Shown here: positions 30,995-40,363 of the stretch, in pieces
How positions within the stretch are numbered: position 1 is the stretch's first letter
Layout: each line of letters opens with the position of its first letter
Assembly (NCBI GenBank): GCA_014190015.1
Contig: BJFT01000001.1
Location: forward strand, 1-64,000
Origin: Actinomycetes bacterium
GTDB lineage: Bacteria > Actinomycetota > Actinomycetes > Nanopelagicales > Nanopelagicaceae
Length of the DNA: 64,000 bases
Direction of reading: 5' to 3'
The notes under the pieces: model-generated
Database searches by the model: none
Seen by the model: the letters and a program-made list of their open reading frames with translations, nothing else
Told to the model about the DNA's origin: nothing
Translations under genes and position numbers: made by a program

Positions 30995-32244
30995 TGTTAG
31001 AAAAAGGCAAGCTCTCAGGAATGCGCCGTACGATAATTATTTTCTTTGGAATTATTGCAATTCTTTCGATTATTCGGGTAGCAACTGGTGCATCTGATCT
31101 AACGAGTGTTGGAACTGCTCAGGCGGCTCTGTTGCTCTCTGTTCCTATTGTTTTAGCAGCACTCGGCGGCTTATTTGCCGAACGAGCAGGTGTTGTGAAC
31201 ATTGGTCTTGAAGGCATGATGATCATGGGTGCCTGGGCTGGTGGATTCATGGGAAGCAAACATGGACCGTGGGTTGGTTTATTAGCAGCTATTTTCTTTG
31301 GCGCAGTTGGTGCTCTAGTTCATGCAATTGCCACAATTACATTTGGTGTTGACCACGTTGTATCTGGCGTTGCAATCAACATCATTGCAGCAGGTTTAGT
31401 TCGCTACATCTCAACAATTCTGGCTCAAGGTGGATCATGGCCCGGGCCTTCACAATCACCAGATGTTGAACCGATTGGTCAAAATGGTTTACCAATACTT
31501 TCGGGCGGAAAATACTTTGGTTGGCAGAGTCCCGATATTCTGAACTCAATTGGTGAGAAAAACTGGTTCTTAATTTCTGACATATCCCGCGTGCTACGTG
31601 GTTTAACGGGAGAACTTTCGTACGTAACGATGATCGCAGTTGCGTTAGTTCCAATAAGTTATTACATCCTTTGGAAGACATCATTTGGATTACGTTTACG
31701 AAGCACGGGAGAATCTCCTATCGCGGCTGAATCACTCGGCGTAAATGTGTATGCAATGAAGTATTGGGGTGTCTTGCTCTCTGGTGGTTTTGCAGGTTTG
31801 GGTGGTGGATTCCTAGCCATCGTTGCGGCAAATCACTATCAAGAGAATCAAATTGGAGGCCGTGGATACATCGGGTTAGCAGCGATGCTCTTTGGTAATT
31901 GGCGTCCGGGAGGATTGTTAGCTGGTTCTGCGTTATTCGGATTTGCTGATGCCCTGCAACTCAGAGACTCAGCAGCAATCCATGCGCTCTTATTGTTAAT
32001 TGTTGCATTCTTATTGTTCGCAGCATGGCGATCATTTAAGAAGGGTCAACGCATTGCAACCATCGTTGCTTTAGCTTTGGCTGGATTCTTTGCTTGGTTC
32101 TTTGTTGCCTTCGAAGAACTTCCAGGCCAACTCGTCACAATGACTCCTTACCTCGCAACATTGATAGTTCTATCCCTTGCATCGCAACGATTACGTGGCC
32201 CTGCTGCTGCAGGTTTGCCGTACAGACGTGGTGGATTGAAGTAA
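30994..32244 (+). CDS. Nucleoside ABC importer permease 2
   Basis: This is the second BPD_transp_2 permease (YufQ/NupQ type), 416 residues. It is longer than usual because of an extra pair of hydrophobic segments near the C-terminus (IATIVALALAGFFAWFFVAF and a following one). The motif FAERAGVVNIGLEGMMIMGA aligns with the same region of permease 1. cdd begins at the base after its stop. Confidence 0.92.
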   Translation: MLEKGKLSGMRRTIIIFFGIIAILSIIRVATGASDLTSVGTAQAALLLSVPIVLAALGGLFAERAGVVNIGLEGMMIMGAWAGGFMGSKHGPWVGLLAAIFFGAVGALVHAIATITFGVDHVVSGVAINIIAAGLVRYISTILAQGGSWPGPSQSPDVEPIGQNGLPILSGGKYFGWQSPDILNSIGEKNWFLISDISRVLRGLTGELSYVTMIAVALVPISYYILWKTSFGLRLRSTGESPIAAESLGVNVYAMKYWGVLLSGGFAGLGGGFLAIVAANHYQENQIGGRGYIGLAAMLFGNWRPGGLLAGSALFGFADALQLRDSAAIHALLLLIVAFLLFAAWRSFKKGQRIATIVALALAGFFAWFFVAFEELPGQLVTMTPYLATLIVLSLASQRLRGPAAAGLPYRRGGLK

Positions 32245-32643
32245 ATGTCGCTCACACCTGATTGGCAGTTATTGCACGCAACAGCAATTGCTGCGAGCAA
32301 AAAAGCGTATGCCCCATATTCAAATTTTCCAGTTGGCGTTGCAGGCTTGGTCAATGACGGACGAATTGTTAGTGGCTGTAACGTCGAGAATGCTAGCTAT
32401 GGACTTGGGTTATGCGCTGAATGCAGCATGACATCAGAATTAGCAATGACTGGCGGCGGACGCTTGGTTGCTGTCCTTTGTGTTGATGCACACGGCGATT
32501 ACTTGGCGCCGTGTGGTCGGTGCAGACAGCTTCTCTTTGAACATGGTGGCAACGAGTTGTTGCTAATGACTCCCGATGGACCGATGAAAATGTCAGTTAT
32601 TTTGCCATGGGCATTCGGTCCAGATGATTTAGATCGCAATTAA
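32245..32643 (+). CDS. cdd: Cytidine deaminase
   Basis: This is a small tetrameric-type cytidine/deoxycytidine deaminase (132 residues). Zinc ligands are Cys in LCAECSM, with the catalytic Glu two residues later, and the two Cys of PCGRCRQ. AYAPYSNFPVGVAG binds the sugar. It feeds uridine and deoxyuridine to the phosphorylase encoded next. It starts directly after the permease stop. Confidence 0.96.
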   Translation: MSLTPDWQLLHATAIAASKKAYAPYSNFPVGVAGLVNDGRIVSGCNVENASYGLGLCAECSMTSELAMTGGGRLVAVLCVDAHGDYLAPCGRCRQLLFEHGGNELLLMTPDGPMKMSVILPWAFGPDDLDRN

Positions 32644-32649
32644 ATTTAG

Positions 32650-33939
32650 ATGAGTGCGGTAGAACCTTTTTCGGCTGTAGAGATAATTGCGGCAAAGCGG
32701 GACAAATTCACTCTTTCAAATCCACAAATCGATTGGGTAGTTGACGCGTATACACGCGGTGTTGTTGCTGATGAACAGATGTCAGCGCTACTTATGGCAA
32801 TTTTGCTCAATGGCATGAATTCACAGGAAATTTCTCGTTGGACTAATGCAATGATTAACAGTGGCGAGAAAATGAATTGGTCAGCACTTGATCGCCCAAC
32901 TGTAGACAAACATTCAACAGGTGGCGTTGGAGATAAAATCACTCTGCCACTTGCTCCACTTGTTGCTGCGTGTGGCGCAGCAGTCCCACAATTATCTGGA
33001 CGCGGATTAGGTCATACAGGTGGAACGCTCGATAAATTAGAGGCAATCTCTGGCTGGCAAGCATCCTTAAGTAATGAAAAAATGTTGCAAGTTTTGCAAG
33101 AGTGCGGAGCAGTTATTTGTGCAGCCGGTGCGGGTCTAGCGCCCGCCGATAAAAAACTTTATGCCCTACGAGATGTCACCGCTACGGTCGAAGCTATTCC
33201 ACTCATCGCTTCATCGATTATGAGTAAAAAAATTGCAGAAGGAACCAGCGCATTGGTGTTAGATGTAAAAACTGGTGGTGGAGCATTTATGAGTGATCCA
33301 CTCAAAGCTCGTGAACTGGCGCAGACAATGGTTGGTCTTGGAAAAGATGCTGGAGTTAAAACGCTGGCACTGGTCACGGCAATGGATATTCCACTGGGCC
33401 TAACCGCAGGTAACGCACTAGAAGTTCGTGAATCACTAGAAGTTCTATCTGGTGGAGGCCCGGCAGATGTTGTTGAACTCACTGTAATTTTTGCGAGAGA
33501 GATGCTAGAACTTGTTGGTATCAAAGGTAAAGATCCAGCCAACGCACTTAAAGATGGATCAGCAATGGATGTATGGCGAAAAATGATTAGCGCACAAGGT
33601 GGAAATCCGGATGCACCATTGCCTGTTGCAAAAGAAAACTTAACAATCACCGCGGAGTCCAGCGGAACAATTCTTTCTATGGATGCAATGTCTGTCGGAG
33701 TTGCTGCTTGGAGATTAGGGGCTGGGCGATCACGTCAGGGAGAAAGTGTTCAATCAGGCGCCGGTATTGAAATTCACAAAAAACCGGGTGAAAAAATCGC
33801 TGCAGGCGAAGCGCTTTATACCCTTCATACGGATACTCCTGAACGATTTGCACGGGCGCAAGAAGTGTTAGAAGGTAGTGTTGCAATCGGTAGTGGAGAA
33901 GTGAAGCGACTCCCACTTATTGTGGAACGAATTAGTTGA
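32650..33939 (+). CDS. deoA: Thymidine / pyrimidine-nucleoside phosphorylase
   Basis: This enzyme splits thymidine, deoxyuridine and possibly uridine with phosphate to give the base and (deoxy)ribose-1-phosphate. The 429-residue protein carries the signature [31 protein letters not shown] and the C-terminal domain with the [19 protein letters not shown] segment. It begins six bases after cdd. Whether it is DeoA or the broader Pdp cannot be decided by eye. Confidence 0.93.
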   Translation: MSAVEPFSAVEIIAAKRDKFTLSNPQIDWVVDAYTRGVVADEQMSALLMAILLNGMNSQEISRWTNAMINSGEKMNWSALDRPTVDKHSTGGVGDKITLPLAPLVAACGAAVPQLSGRGLGHTGGTLDKLEAISGWQASLSNEKMLQVLQECGAVICAAGAGLAPADKKLYALRDVTATVEAIPLIASSIMSKKIAEGTSALVLDVKTGGGAFMSDPLKARELAQTMVGLGKDAGVKTLALVTAMDIPLGLTAGNALEVRESLEVLSGGGPADVVELTVIFAREMLELVGIKGKDPANALKDGSAMDVWRKMISAQGGNPDAPLPVAKENLTITAESSGTILSMDAMSVGVAAWRLGAGRSRQGESVQSGAGIEIHKKPGEKIAAGEALYTLHTDTPERFARAQEVLEGSVAIGSGEVKRLPLIVERIS

Positions 33940-33952
33940 AATTGGTGAAAAA

Positions 33953-35047
33953 GTGAGCATGCAAAGTATTCCGACTGCAGAACAAATCAAACGAGTGCCA
34001 AAAGTTCTCTTGCATGATCACTTAGATGGCGGACTTCGCCCACAAACAATTATTGATATAGCAAAAAAAATTGGTTACACAGCTCTACCAACAATGAATG
34101 CAGAAGAATTAGCAACCTGGTTTCGTGAATCTTGCGACTCCGGCTCTCTCGTTAGATATCTAGAAACTTTTAGTCACACAATTGCAGTGATGCAGAGCAA
34201 GGAAAACATCATTCAAGTAGCTCGTGAATGCGCACTTGATTTAGCAAGAGATGGCGTTGTTTATGCCGAAGTTCGCGGAGCGCCAGAGTTATTTACTGAA
34301 CAAGGCCTCACTCTTGAACAAGTTGTCCAAGCCACGCTTGATGGATATCGCGAAGGCGAAGAGTTAGCGCAAAAAGAAGGATTAAATATTCAAGTTCGTT
34401 CGCTCTTGTGCGGTATGCGACAGAATAATCGCTCACAAGAAGTTGCCGAACTTGCAGTTAAGTATCGAGATAAAGGTGTTGTTGGATTTGATATCGCTGG
34501 ACCAGAAGATGGATTTCCACCTTCAAACCAACAGGAAACTTTTGAGTATCTTCGTCGCGAAGATGCACATTTCACAATTCACGCTGGTGAAGCGTACGGA
34601 CTTCCTTCGATCTGGGAAGCAATTCAATTATGTGGTGCGGAACGTTTAGGCCACGGTGTAAGAATTATTGATGATATTGACGTTTCTGGTCCTGAACCAA
34701 AGCTAGGTCAGCTTGCATCATATATTCGTGATCGAAGAATTCCTTTAGAACTCTGTCCAACATCTAATTTGCAAACAGGTGCTGCAAAAAACATTGCGCA
34801 GCATCCAATTGGCGTGTTGGCTAAATTACGTTTTCGCGTGACACTTAATACCGATAATCGCCTTATGAGCCAAACATCTATGTCACACGAAATGACAGAA
34901 GTTGTGGGCGCCTTTAAATGGGATTTTGCTGATTTGCAGAGAGTCACAATTAATGGAATGAAGAGCGCGTTTATTCCTTACCCGGAGCGGCTTGAAATAA
35001 TTGAAAAGATTATTAAGCCAGGATATGCAGCGATTGCGTCTGAATAA
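33953..35047 (+). CDS. add: Adenosine deaminase
   Basis: This is a TIM-barrel zinc deaminase converting (deoxy)adenosine to (deoxy)inosine. Metal and catalytic residues are seen in [28 protein letters not shown] and [10 protein letters not shown]. The frame is open from a TTG at 33920 inside deoA; the GTG at 33953 (or the ATG at 33959) gives a normal N-terminus and does not overlap deoA, so I use 33953, 364 residues. The P450 gene starts at the next base after the stop. Confidence 0.94.
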   Translation: MSMQSIPTAEQIKRVPKVLLHDHLDGGLRPQTIIDIAKKIGYTALPTMNAEELATWFRESCDSGSLVRYLETFSHTIAVMQSKENIIQVARECALDLARDGVVYAEVRGAPELFTEQGLTLEQVVQATLDGYREGEELAQKEGLNIQVRSLLCGMRQNNRSQEVAELAVKYRDKGVVGFDIAGPEDGFPPSNQQETFEYLRREDAHFTIHAGEAYGLPSIWEAIQLCGAERLGHGVRIIDDIDVSGPEPKLGQLASYIRDRRIPLELCPTSNLQTGAAKNIAQHPIGVLAKLRFRVTLNTDNRLMSQTSMSHEMTEVVGAFKWDFADLQRVTINGMKSAFIPYPERLEIIEKIIKPGYAAIASE

Positions 35048-36241
35048 ATGATTGATTTTCTAGATAAGAACTTCATAGAAAATCCATATCCAGCGCTAGA
35101 AAAGCTCAGAGCAGAGGGCAAGCCTGTTTGGCACGAAGGTGTTCAAATGTATCTTGCCGCTCGATATGACGATGCCAATAATGTTCTGCGAACAAAATCT
35201 CTAGGAAGAATTTTTAAAGCCAAAGAACCAGAGTTTGAATGGGATGTGTTTAACTGGCTTCATGCAGATTCTATTTTAGATAGCGAACCACCCAAGCACA
35301 CTCGACTACGTTCACTAGTTGCTAAAGCATTTAACCGAAATAAGATTGAAAGCCAGAGACCTGCGATTGAAAGAATAACTAACGAATTATTAGATGCTAT
35401 AGAAGTTAAAGTGCGTGCAGGACAAACATTTGATGTAATTGCGGATTACGCTGAACCTCTTCCTGTAAGAGTAATTGCAGCCCTCTTAGGTTTTCCACGC
35501 GAAGATGAGCATTTGTTACGGCCTTGGTCGCAATCGATTGTAAAGATGTATGAAGTTAATCCATCACTAGAAGATCAAAATGAGGCTAAAGCTGCCGCAA
35601 AAGGCTTTGCAGATTACGTGCATGGGTTAATGCTGGAGAGAAAGAAAAACCCAGGTACAGATCTCATTAGTGATCTCGCAGCCGTTGAAGAGAGCGGCGA
35701 AAAGTTAAGCGCCCATGAATTGGTGGCAACATGCATTCTCTTACTAAACGCTGGCCATGAAGCAAGTGTGAACGCCTTTGGAAACGGAATGGTTGCTGCA
35801 CTTTCGCGCCCAGATCAAGCAGAACTTTTGCGTACTAAAGCGCGTGAGATCGCTGAAACCGCTGTAGAAGAATTCTTGCGTTTTGATGCCCCTCTGCATT
35901 TATTTGAGCGCACCGCAACTGCCGATACCGAAATCGGGGGAGTCACTGTACGTACTGGCCAAAAAATAGCTTCGCTACTGGGTTCTGCTAATCGGGATGA
36001 GAGTGTATTTGCGAACTCAAATGAGATGAATTTACTTCGCAATCCAAATCCTCATATTGGTTTTGGTGCGGGTATTCATTTTTGCTTAGGTGGACCACTT
36101 GCTCGACTAGAAATGGGTATATCACTACCAGCGCTATTTGAAAGATTTAGCGATATTGAATTAGCGAGCACTCCAAAGCGACGTCCAACTTTTGTTTTAC
36201 GAGGTTATGAAAGCGTGGATATTTCAGCTGCACTTGGATAA
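35048..36241 (+). CDS. Cytochrome P450 at the end of the nucleoside operon
   Basis: This is a soluble bacterial P450 of 397 residues. The heme-ligand motif FGAGIHFCLGGPLAR is near residue 345, and the ExxR is in EEFLRFDAPLHLFERTA. The I-helix reads LLLNAGHEASVN: the acid of the acid-alcohol pair is present (Glu), but the catalytic Thr is Ala, as in CYP107A1, where substrate takes part in proton delivery. Its ATG follows the add stop with no gap, so it belongs to the operon. No ferredoxin or reductase gene is in the window. The substrate is unknown. Its 3' end overlaps rbsK on the other strand by 37 bases. Confidence 0.93.
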   Translation: MIDFLDKNFIENPYPALEKLRAEGKPVWHEGVQMYLAARYDDANNVLRTKSLGRIFKAKEPEFEWDVFNWLHADSILDSEPPKHTRLRSLVAKAFNRNKIESQRPAIERITNELLDAIEVKVRAGQTFDVIADYAEPLPVRVIAALLGFPREDEHLLRPWSQSIVKMYEVNPSLEDQNEAKAAAKGFADYVHGLMLERKKNPGTDLISDLAAVEESGEKLSAHELVATCILLLNAGHEASVNAFGNGMVAALSRPDQAELLRTKAREIAETAVEEFLRFDAPLHLFERTATADTEIGGVTVRTGQKIASLLGSANRDESVFANSNEMNLLRNPNPHIGFGAGIHFCLGGPLARLEMGISLPALFERFSDIELASTPKRRPTFVLRGYESVDISAALG

Positions 36242-37101
36242 GAAGATTGCGCACCTTTTCTAGTAACACTGAAGGCAGCAATTCGACAAGCAAACTCTGC
36301 CGCACTCTGGGCATCAGAACCTGAACCAAGTGAGAATGAAAAGGATCCGATAAAGCAATCGCCGGCGCCAGTTGAATCAACGGCTTGAACTTTGGTAGTT
36401 GCAATCGAGGTTAGCGAGCCATCTGTAGATATTAAAACAGCACCTTTATCTCCGAGAGTTACTATCGAATTCTTTCCAGGACGAAATTGCGCAAGAGTTT
36501 CTGAGGTTGGAGCTTTACCAATAAATTCTTCGAATTCAACTTCATTCGGAATTAGCCAATCTGTCACAGCTAATAACTCAAGTGAAAGATCTTCATAAGG
36601 CGCCGGATTTAGGATTGTGAGTGCTCCACGCTCTTTTGCAACTGTGAATGCGGCAGTGGTGACTGATTGCGGAACTTCACATTGGCCAATAACAATTGAA
36701 AGTCCTGGAATTGATTTAATCGCGTCTGCGGCGTGGTTTGCATCGAAATCATGATTAGCACCAGGGACGATTAAAATTCTATTTTGTCCTTGGCCGTCAA
36801 CCCAAATATGAGCAACTCCAGTTGGCAAATCAGAGATTTTTACATGCTCAGAGTTAATCTTTTGATTCCTAAAATTCTCTTGTAATGATTTTCCAAATAG
36901 ATCATTACCAATACTTCCCACCATATAAACATCGGCGCCAGCTAGGGCTGCCATCACAGCTTGGTTTGCGCCTTTTCCACCAAAGCCAGTAGTAAAGAGA
37001 TTGCCATAGAGAGTTTGGCCAGCTTGCGGCAATACATCTGCATAACAAGTCAGATCCATACTGGCGCTGCCTACGACGGCGATCACTGGTGCTTTAGACA
37101 T
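36205..37101 (-). CDS. rbsK: Ribokinase-like PfkB-family sugar kinase
   Basis: This is a PfkB-fold kinase of 298 residues. GFGGKGANQAVMAALAG is the substrate-binding segment, and DSTGAGDCFIGSFSF carries the anion hole and catalytic Asp. Ribose released by the divergent nucleoside hydrolase is the likely substrate. The ATG follows TATTAT by seven bases, implying a leaderless mRNA. The last 37 bases overlap the end of the P450 gene on the opposite strand. Confidence 0.88.
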   Translation of the reverse strand: MSKAPVIAVVGSASMDLTCYADVLPQAGQTLYGNLFTTGFGGKGANQAVMAALAGADVYMVGSIGNDLFGKSLQENFRNQKINSEHVKISDLPTGVAHIWVDGQGQNRILIVPGANHDFDANHAADAIKSIPGLSIVIGQCEVPQSVTTAAFTVAKERGALTILNPAPYEDLSLELLAVTDWLIPNEVEFEEFIGKAPTSETLAQFRPGKNSIVTLGDKGAVLISTDGSLTSIATTKVQAVDSTGAGDCFIGSFSFSLGSGSDAQSAAEFACRIAAFSVTRKGAQSSYPSAAEISTLS

Positions 37102-37108
37102 GAAATAG

Positions 37109-37118
37109 ATAATAGGCT
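37109..37118. promoter_or_regulatory. Overlapping divergent leaderless promoters for rbsK and rihA
   Basis: Minus-strand TATTAT (37114-37109) is 7 nt from the rbsK ATG; plus-strand TAGGCT (37113-37118) is 6 nt from the next ATG. The boxes share two bases. The start codons are separated by only 23 bases. Confidence 0.62.
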
Positions 37119-37124
37119 AACTCC

Positions 37125-38072
37125 ATGAATTCCACACCAGTAATCCTCGATGTAGATACAGGAATTGATGATGCATTCGCGATTTTGTTCGCTGCGCGGC
37201 ATCCATCAATAAAGTTGTTGGGAGTTACGTGTGTTGATGGAAACACAAATGTGGCGCAGGTTGTCGCAAACACACTTCAGGTTCTAGATGCAGCGGGTGC
37301 AGGTGATATTCCGGTAGCTCGTGGAGCAATTCGTCCACTTCTTGGTCAATCACAATATGCAGAATATGTGCATGGTGAAGATGGAATGGGCGATTTAGGT
37401 TTGCCACCATCTCGCAGAAATGTTGATGCACGATCTGCCATCGAACTACTCCGTGATTTAGTTGATCAGTCACCCGAGCCAGTGACGTTAGTTCCACTTG
37501 CACCACTAACCAACATTGCACTTTTCTTACGAGCTTTCCCCGAGAGTGCAAAGAAGCTAAAGAGAATTGTTTTAATGGGCGGTTCTGCCTCCGCTGGTAA
37601 TGCAACACCGGCTGCTGAATTTAATGTCTGGCACGACCCTGAAGCGGCAGCGATTGTTTTCCAAAGCGGAATTCCAATCACAATGTACGGTTTAGATGTT
37701 TTCATGCGCCCTTGTGTAAGCGCTGAAGAAGCAGAGAAGTTATCTAAATCATCTGATCCATGTGCGCAATTTGCTGGTCGCTTAATTGGTGCTTTCGTCG
37801 AGCGAATTGGTTCGCCAGTTACATTGGGAGATTACGGCGCTGTTGCAAGTGTGATTGCGCCAGAATTAGTAACGACTGAGCGCTTTGATGTCATTGTTGA
37901 TACCTCCGCTGGACCTGCGCGCGGTCAAACAATTGTTGATCGCAGACCAGCTCTCGAGCTAGAGATAGAGCCACTTAGATTAGAAAATGCTGCGAAAGTA
38001 GATGTGACTCTCGATTTAGATGTTGAAGGTATGCGTCAATTGTGGCTAAAAACTATTGATCCACAATTTTAA
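37125..38072 (+). CDS. Ribonucleoside hydrolase (IunH/Rih family)
   Basis: This enzyme hydrolyses ribonucleosides to base and ribose. The calcium-binding aspartate cluster DVDTGIDDAFAI is at the N-terminus. VPLAPLTNIALFL, VLMGGSASAGNATPAAEFNVW and MYGLDVF complete the family signature. 315 residues. Together with the divergent ribokinase it forms a phosphate-independent branch of ribose recovery next to the phosphorylase branch. Its stop codon abuts the stop of the convergent ALDH-like gene with no base between. Confidence 0.92.
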   Translation: MNSTPVILDVDTGIDDAFAILFAARHPSIKLLGVTCVDGNTNVAQVVANTLQVLDAAGAGDIPVARGAIRPLLGQSQYAEYVHGEDGMGDLGLPPSRRNVDARSAIELLRDLVDQSPEPVTLVPLAPLTNIALFLRAFPESAKKLKRIVLMGGSASAGNATPAAEFNVWHDPEAAAIVFQSGIPITMYGLDVFMRPCVSAEEAEKLSKSSDPCAQFAGRLIGAFVERIGSPVTLGDYGAVASVIAPELVTTERFDVIVDTSAGPARGQTIVDRRPALELEIEPLRLENAAKVDVTLDLDVEGMRQLWLKTIDPQF

Positions 38073-38918
38073 TTAAACGCCTATTGGGTGCCAGACAGTT
38101 TTAGACTCCATAAAGGCCAAGATTCGCCCTGGTGAAGCCACCTCTTTAAATGAGTGAATTCTCTTTAGGTTTTGTGCGCCGCCCTTTTTAATTTCAGTAA
38201 CAAGTTTTGCGTCCAAACCAGAGATATCTAAACCATCAATATCCATGTGAGAGGCAAACCAGGGAGCTAACTCAGAGCTTTTGCCAGTTAAGATGTTTAC
38301 AACACCAGCAGGTAGATCACTGGTAGCAATAACTTCAGCAAGACTCATAGCTGACAGGGGAGCGTTTTCACTTGCTAAGGCAATAACAGTATTTCCGCTG
38401 GCAATAATTGGCGCGATTCCAGCAACAAATCCAAGTAGCGCAGATTTCTTTGGAGCAATAAAGCCCACTACACCGAGAGCTTCTGGAATTGTGAAGTTGT
38501 AATAAGGACCCGCAACTGGATTAGTCGCACCATCTAGTGCGCTGATTTTATCTGTCCATCCTGCGTACCAAACTAGCAAATCAATACTTGCTTCAACCTC
38601 TTCCTGTGCTTTCCTTGGAGTAACTCCAGTAAGTTCGCAAATTTCTGCAGCGAATTGATCGCGGCGACCTTCAAGCATTTCAGCAATTCGATAAAGGATT
38701 TGCCCACGGTTGTAAGCAGTTGCATGTGCCCAACCGGATTGTGCAGCGCGCGCTGCAACGACTGCATCTTTGAGATCTTTGCGTGATGCCAAACATGGAT
38801 TTGCAATGAATACTCCACGCGAATTCTTAACTTCATAAGTACGGCCAGATTCGGTGCGTGGAAAAGCTCCGCCAATAAATAACTTGTATGTCTTCTTCAC
38901 ATCAATGCGCTTACTCAT
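38073..38918 (-). CDS. ALDH-like protein lacking the catalytic domain (ALDH16 C-domain-like)
   Basis: This 281-residue protein matches only the NAD-binding half of aldehyde dehydrogenases. The alignment is clear: PEALGVVGFIAPKKSALLGF and DLPAGVVNILTG correspond to HGVVGQIIPWNFPLLML and GLPAGVVNIVTG of the neighbour. The adenosine-binding KPAE is replaced by LASENAP, and the protein ends before any catalytic Cys. The end is natural, because ALDH sequence does not continue in another frame. It overlaps the complete ALDH gene by eight bases. A catalytic plus pseudo-ALDH arrangement is that of the fused ALDH16 family, so I infer a non-catalytic partner subunit. Confidence 0.82.
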   Translation of the reverse strand: MSKRIDVKKTYKLFIGGAFPRTESGRTYEVKNSRGVFIANPCLASRKDLKDAVVAARAAQSGWAHATAYNRGQILYRIAEMLEGRRDQFAAEICELTGVTPRKAQEEVEASIDLLVWYAGWTDKISALDGATNPVAGPYYNFTIPEALGVVGFIAPKKSALLGFVAGIAPIIASGNTVIALASENAPLSAMSLAEVIATSDLPAGVVNILTGKSSELAPWFASHMDIDGLDISGLDAKLVTEIKKGGAQNLKRIHSFKEVASPGRILAFMESKTVWHPIGV

Positions 38919-40350
38919 GAGTCACTCCTTTGAGATACGCAGCTAATCCATGGCGACCGCCTTCGCGACCCCAGCCAGACTCTTTATATCCGCCGAATGG
39001 GCTTGTTGGATCAAATTTATTAAATGTATTTGCCCAAATAACTCCAGCTTTTAGTTTCTGAGATGCCCAGAGAATTTTCGAACCCTTTTCACTCCAGATA
39101 CCAGCTGAAAGTCCAAATGGAGTGTTGTTCGCTTTATCAATTCCCTCTTGAGGAGTACGAAATGTTAGAACCGAAAGAACTGGTCCAAAGATTTCTTCTC
39201 GTGCAATTCTGTGAGATTGAGTAACACCTGTAAATATTGTTGGCGCAAACCAGAAACCCTTATTTGGCATTGAGCACTCTGGACTCCAGCGCTCTGCTCC
39301 TTCGGCATCTCCTGCGAGGGCTAACTCTTTGATTTTCTCTAATTGAGCACGTGAATTGATCGCACCTAAATCCGTGTTCTTATCTAGCGGATCGCCCACA
39401 CGGATTTTTTCCATGCGCTTTTGCAATTTCTTAATAAACTCATCGGAGATACTCTCTTGAATAACAAGACGTGATCCAGCGCAGCACACGTGGCCTTGAT
39501 TAAAGAAGATTCCATTAACAATTCCTTCAACACTTTCATCGATAGCAGCATCTTCAAAGACGACATTGGCAGCTTTGCCACCGAGTTCGAGGGTCACACT
39601 CTTAGAGGTTCCTGCTACTGATTCGGCAATAATCTTTCCAACTTCAGTAGAACCTGTAAATGCAATTTTGTTAATGCCAGGATGATTCACAATAAGAGCA
39701 CCGGTTGATCCATCTCCGGTAACAATATTTACAACTCCAGCGGGTAATCCTGCTTGCTCGCAAACTTCTGCAAAAAGAAGTGCTGTAAGAGGAGTAGTTT
39801 CAGCCGGTTTAAGAACAACTGTATTTCCGGTCGCAAGGGCTGGTGCAACTTTCCACGCGAGCATAAGCAATGGGAAGTTCCAAGGAATGATCTGCCCTAC
39901 AACTCCGTGTGGTTTTGCTTTTGTTCCAACTCCTGCGAATTCGAGTTTATCTGCCCACCCTGCGTGATAGAAAAAGTGCGCAGCAGCGAGAGGTACATCA
40001 ACATCACGAGATTCTCGGATTGGTTTTCCATTATCTAAACTCTCAAGCACAGCAAATTCGCGAGCACGTTCTTGCAAAATTCGAGCAATGCGGAATAGGT
40101 ACTTGCCGCGTTCACGTCCCGAAAGTTTGGACCAATGTAAATCCAGCGCTTTTTTGGCAGCTTTAACGGCTGCATCAACATCTTTTTTACCACCGAGTGA
40201 AATAGAACTCAAAACTTCTTCAGTGGCTGGATTAATAGTTGGAAAATGTTTTTCTCCCGCAACGAATTTTCCACCGATGTAATGACCGTATTTAGGCTTT
40301 ATGGAGACACTCGCGCGAGATTCAGGCGCTGGTGCATATTCGAAAGTCAT
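38911..40350 (-). CDS. Aldehyde dehydrogenase, catalytic subunit
   Basis: This is a complete 479-residue NAD(P)-dependent aldehyde dehydrogenase. The NAD site KPAETTPLTA, catalytic Glu in LELGGKAANVVF, catalytic Cys in QGHVCCAGSRL and the EEIFGPVLSV segment are present. It follows deoC by 13 bases and precedes the pseudo-ALDH with an eight-base overlap. The setting suggests oxidation of the acetaldehyde released by DeoC, but the substrate is inferred. Confidence 0.92.
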   Translation of the reverse strand: MTFEYAPAPESRASVSIKPKYGHYIGGKFVAGEKHFPTINPATEEVLSSISLGGKKDVDAAVKAAKKALDLHWSKLSGRERGKYLFRIARILQERAREFAVLESLDNGKPIRESRDVDVPLAAAHFFYHAGWADKLEFAGVGTKAKPHGVVGQIIPWNFPLLMLAWKVAPALATGNTVVLKPAETTPLTALLFAEVCEQAGLPAGVVNIVTGDGSTGALIVNHPGINKIAFTGSTEVGKIIAESVAGTSKSVTLELGGKAANVVFEDAAIDESVEGIVNGIFFNQGHVCCAGSRLVIQESISDEFIKKLQKRMEKIRVGDPLDKNTDLGAINSRAQLEKIKELALAGDAEGAERWSPECSMPNKGFWFAPTIFTGVTQSHRIAREEIFGPVLSVLTFRTPQEGIDKANNTPFGLSAGIWSEKGSKILWASQKLKAGVIWANTFNKFDPTSPFGGYKESGWGREGGRHGLAAYLKGVTHE

Positions 40351-40363
40351 GCGAAATTCTCCA

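Noticed and set aside
33159..33650. 163-codon minus-strand frame inside deoA
   Set aside because: Antisense shadow; low-complexity Ser/Pro/Ala composition, and deoA is complete and intact on the plus strand.
35048..36241. P450 as a recent horizontally acquired passenger
   Set aside because: Its base composition and gene junctions look like those of its neighbours by eye, and no mobile-element remains flank it; I cannot support transfer without a tree.
38073..38918. Frameshifted pseudogene of an aldehyde dehydrogenase
   Set aside because: No ALDH catalytic-domain sequence follows in any frame before the hydrolase gene, the frame is clean for 281 codons, and it is coupled to the full ALDH gene, so a maintained short protein is more likely.
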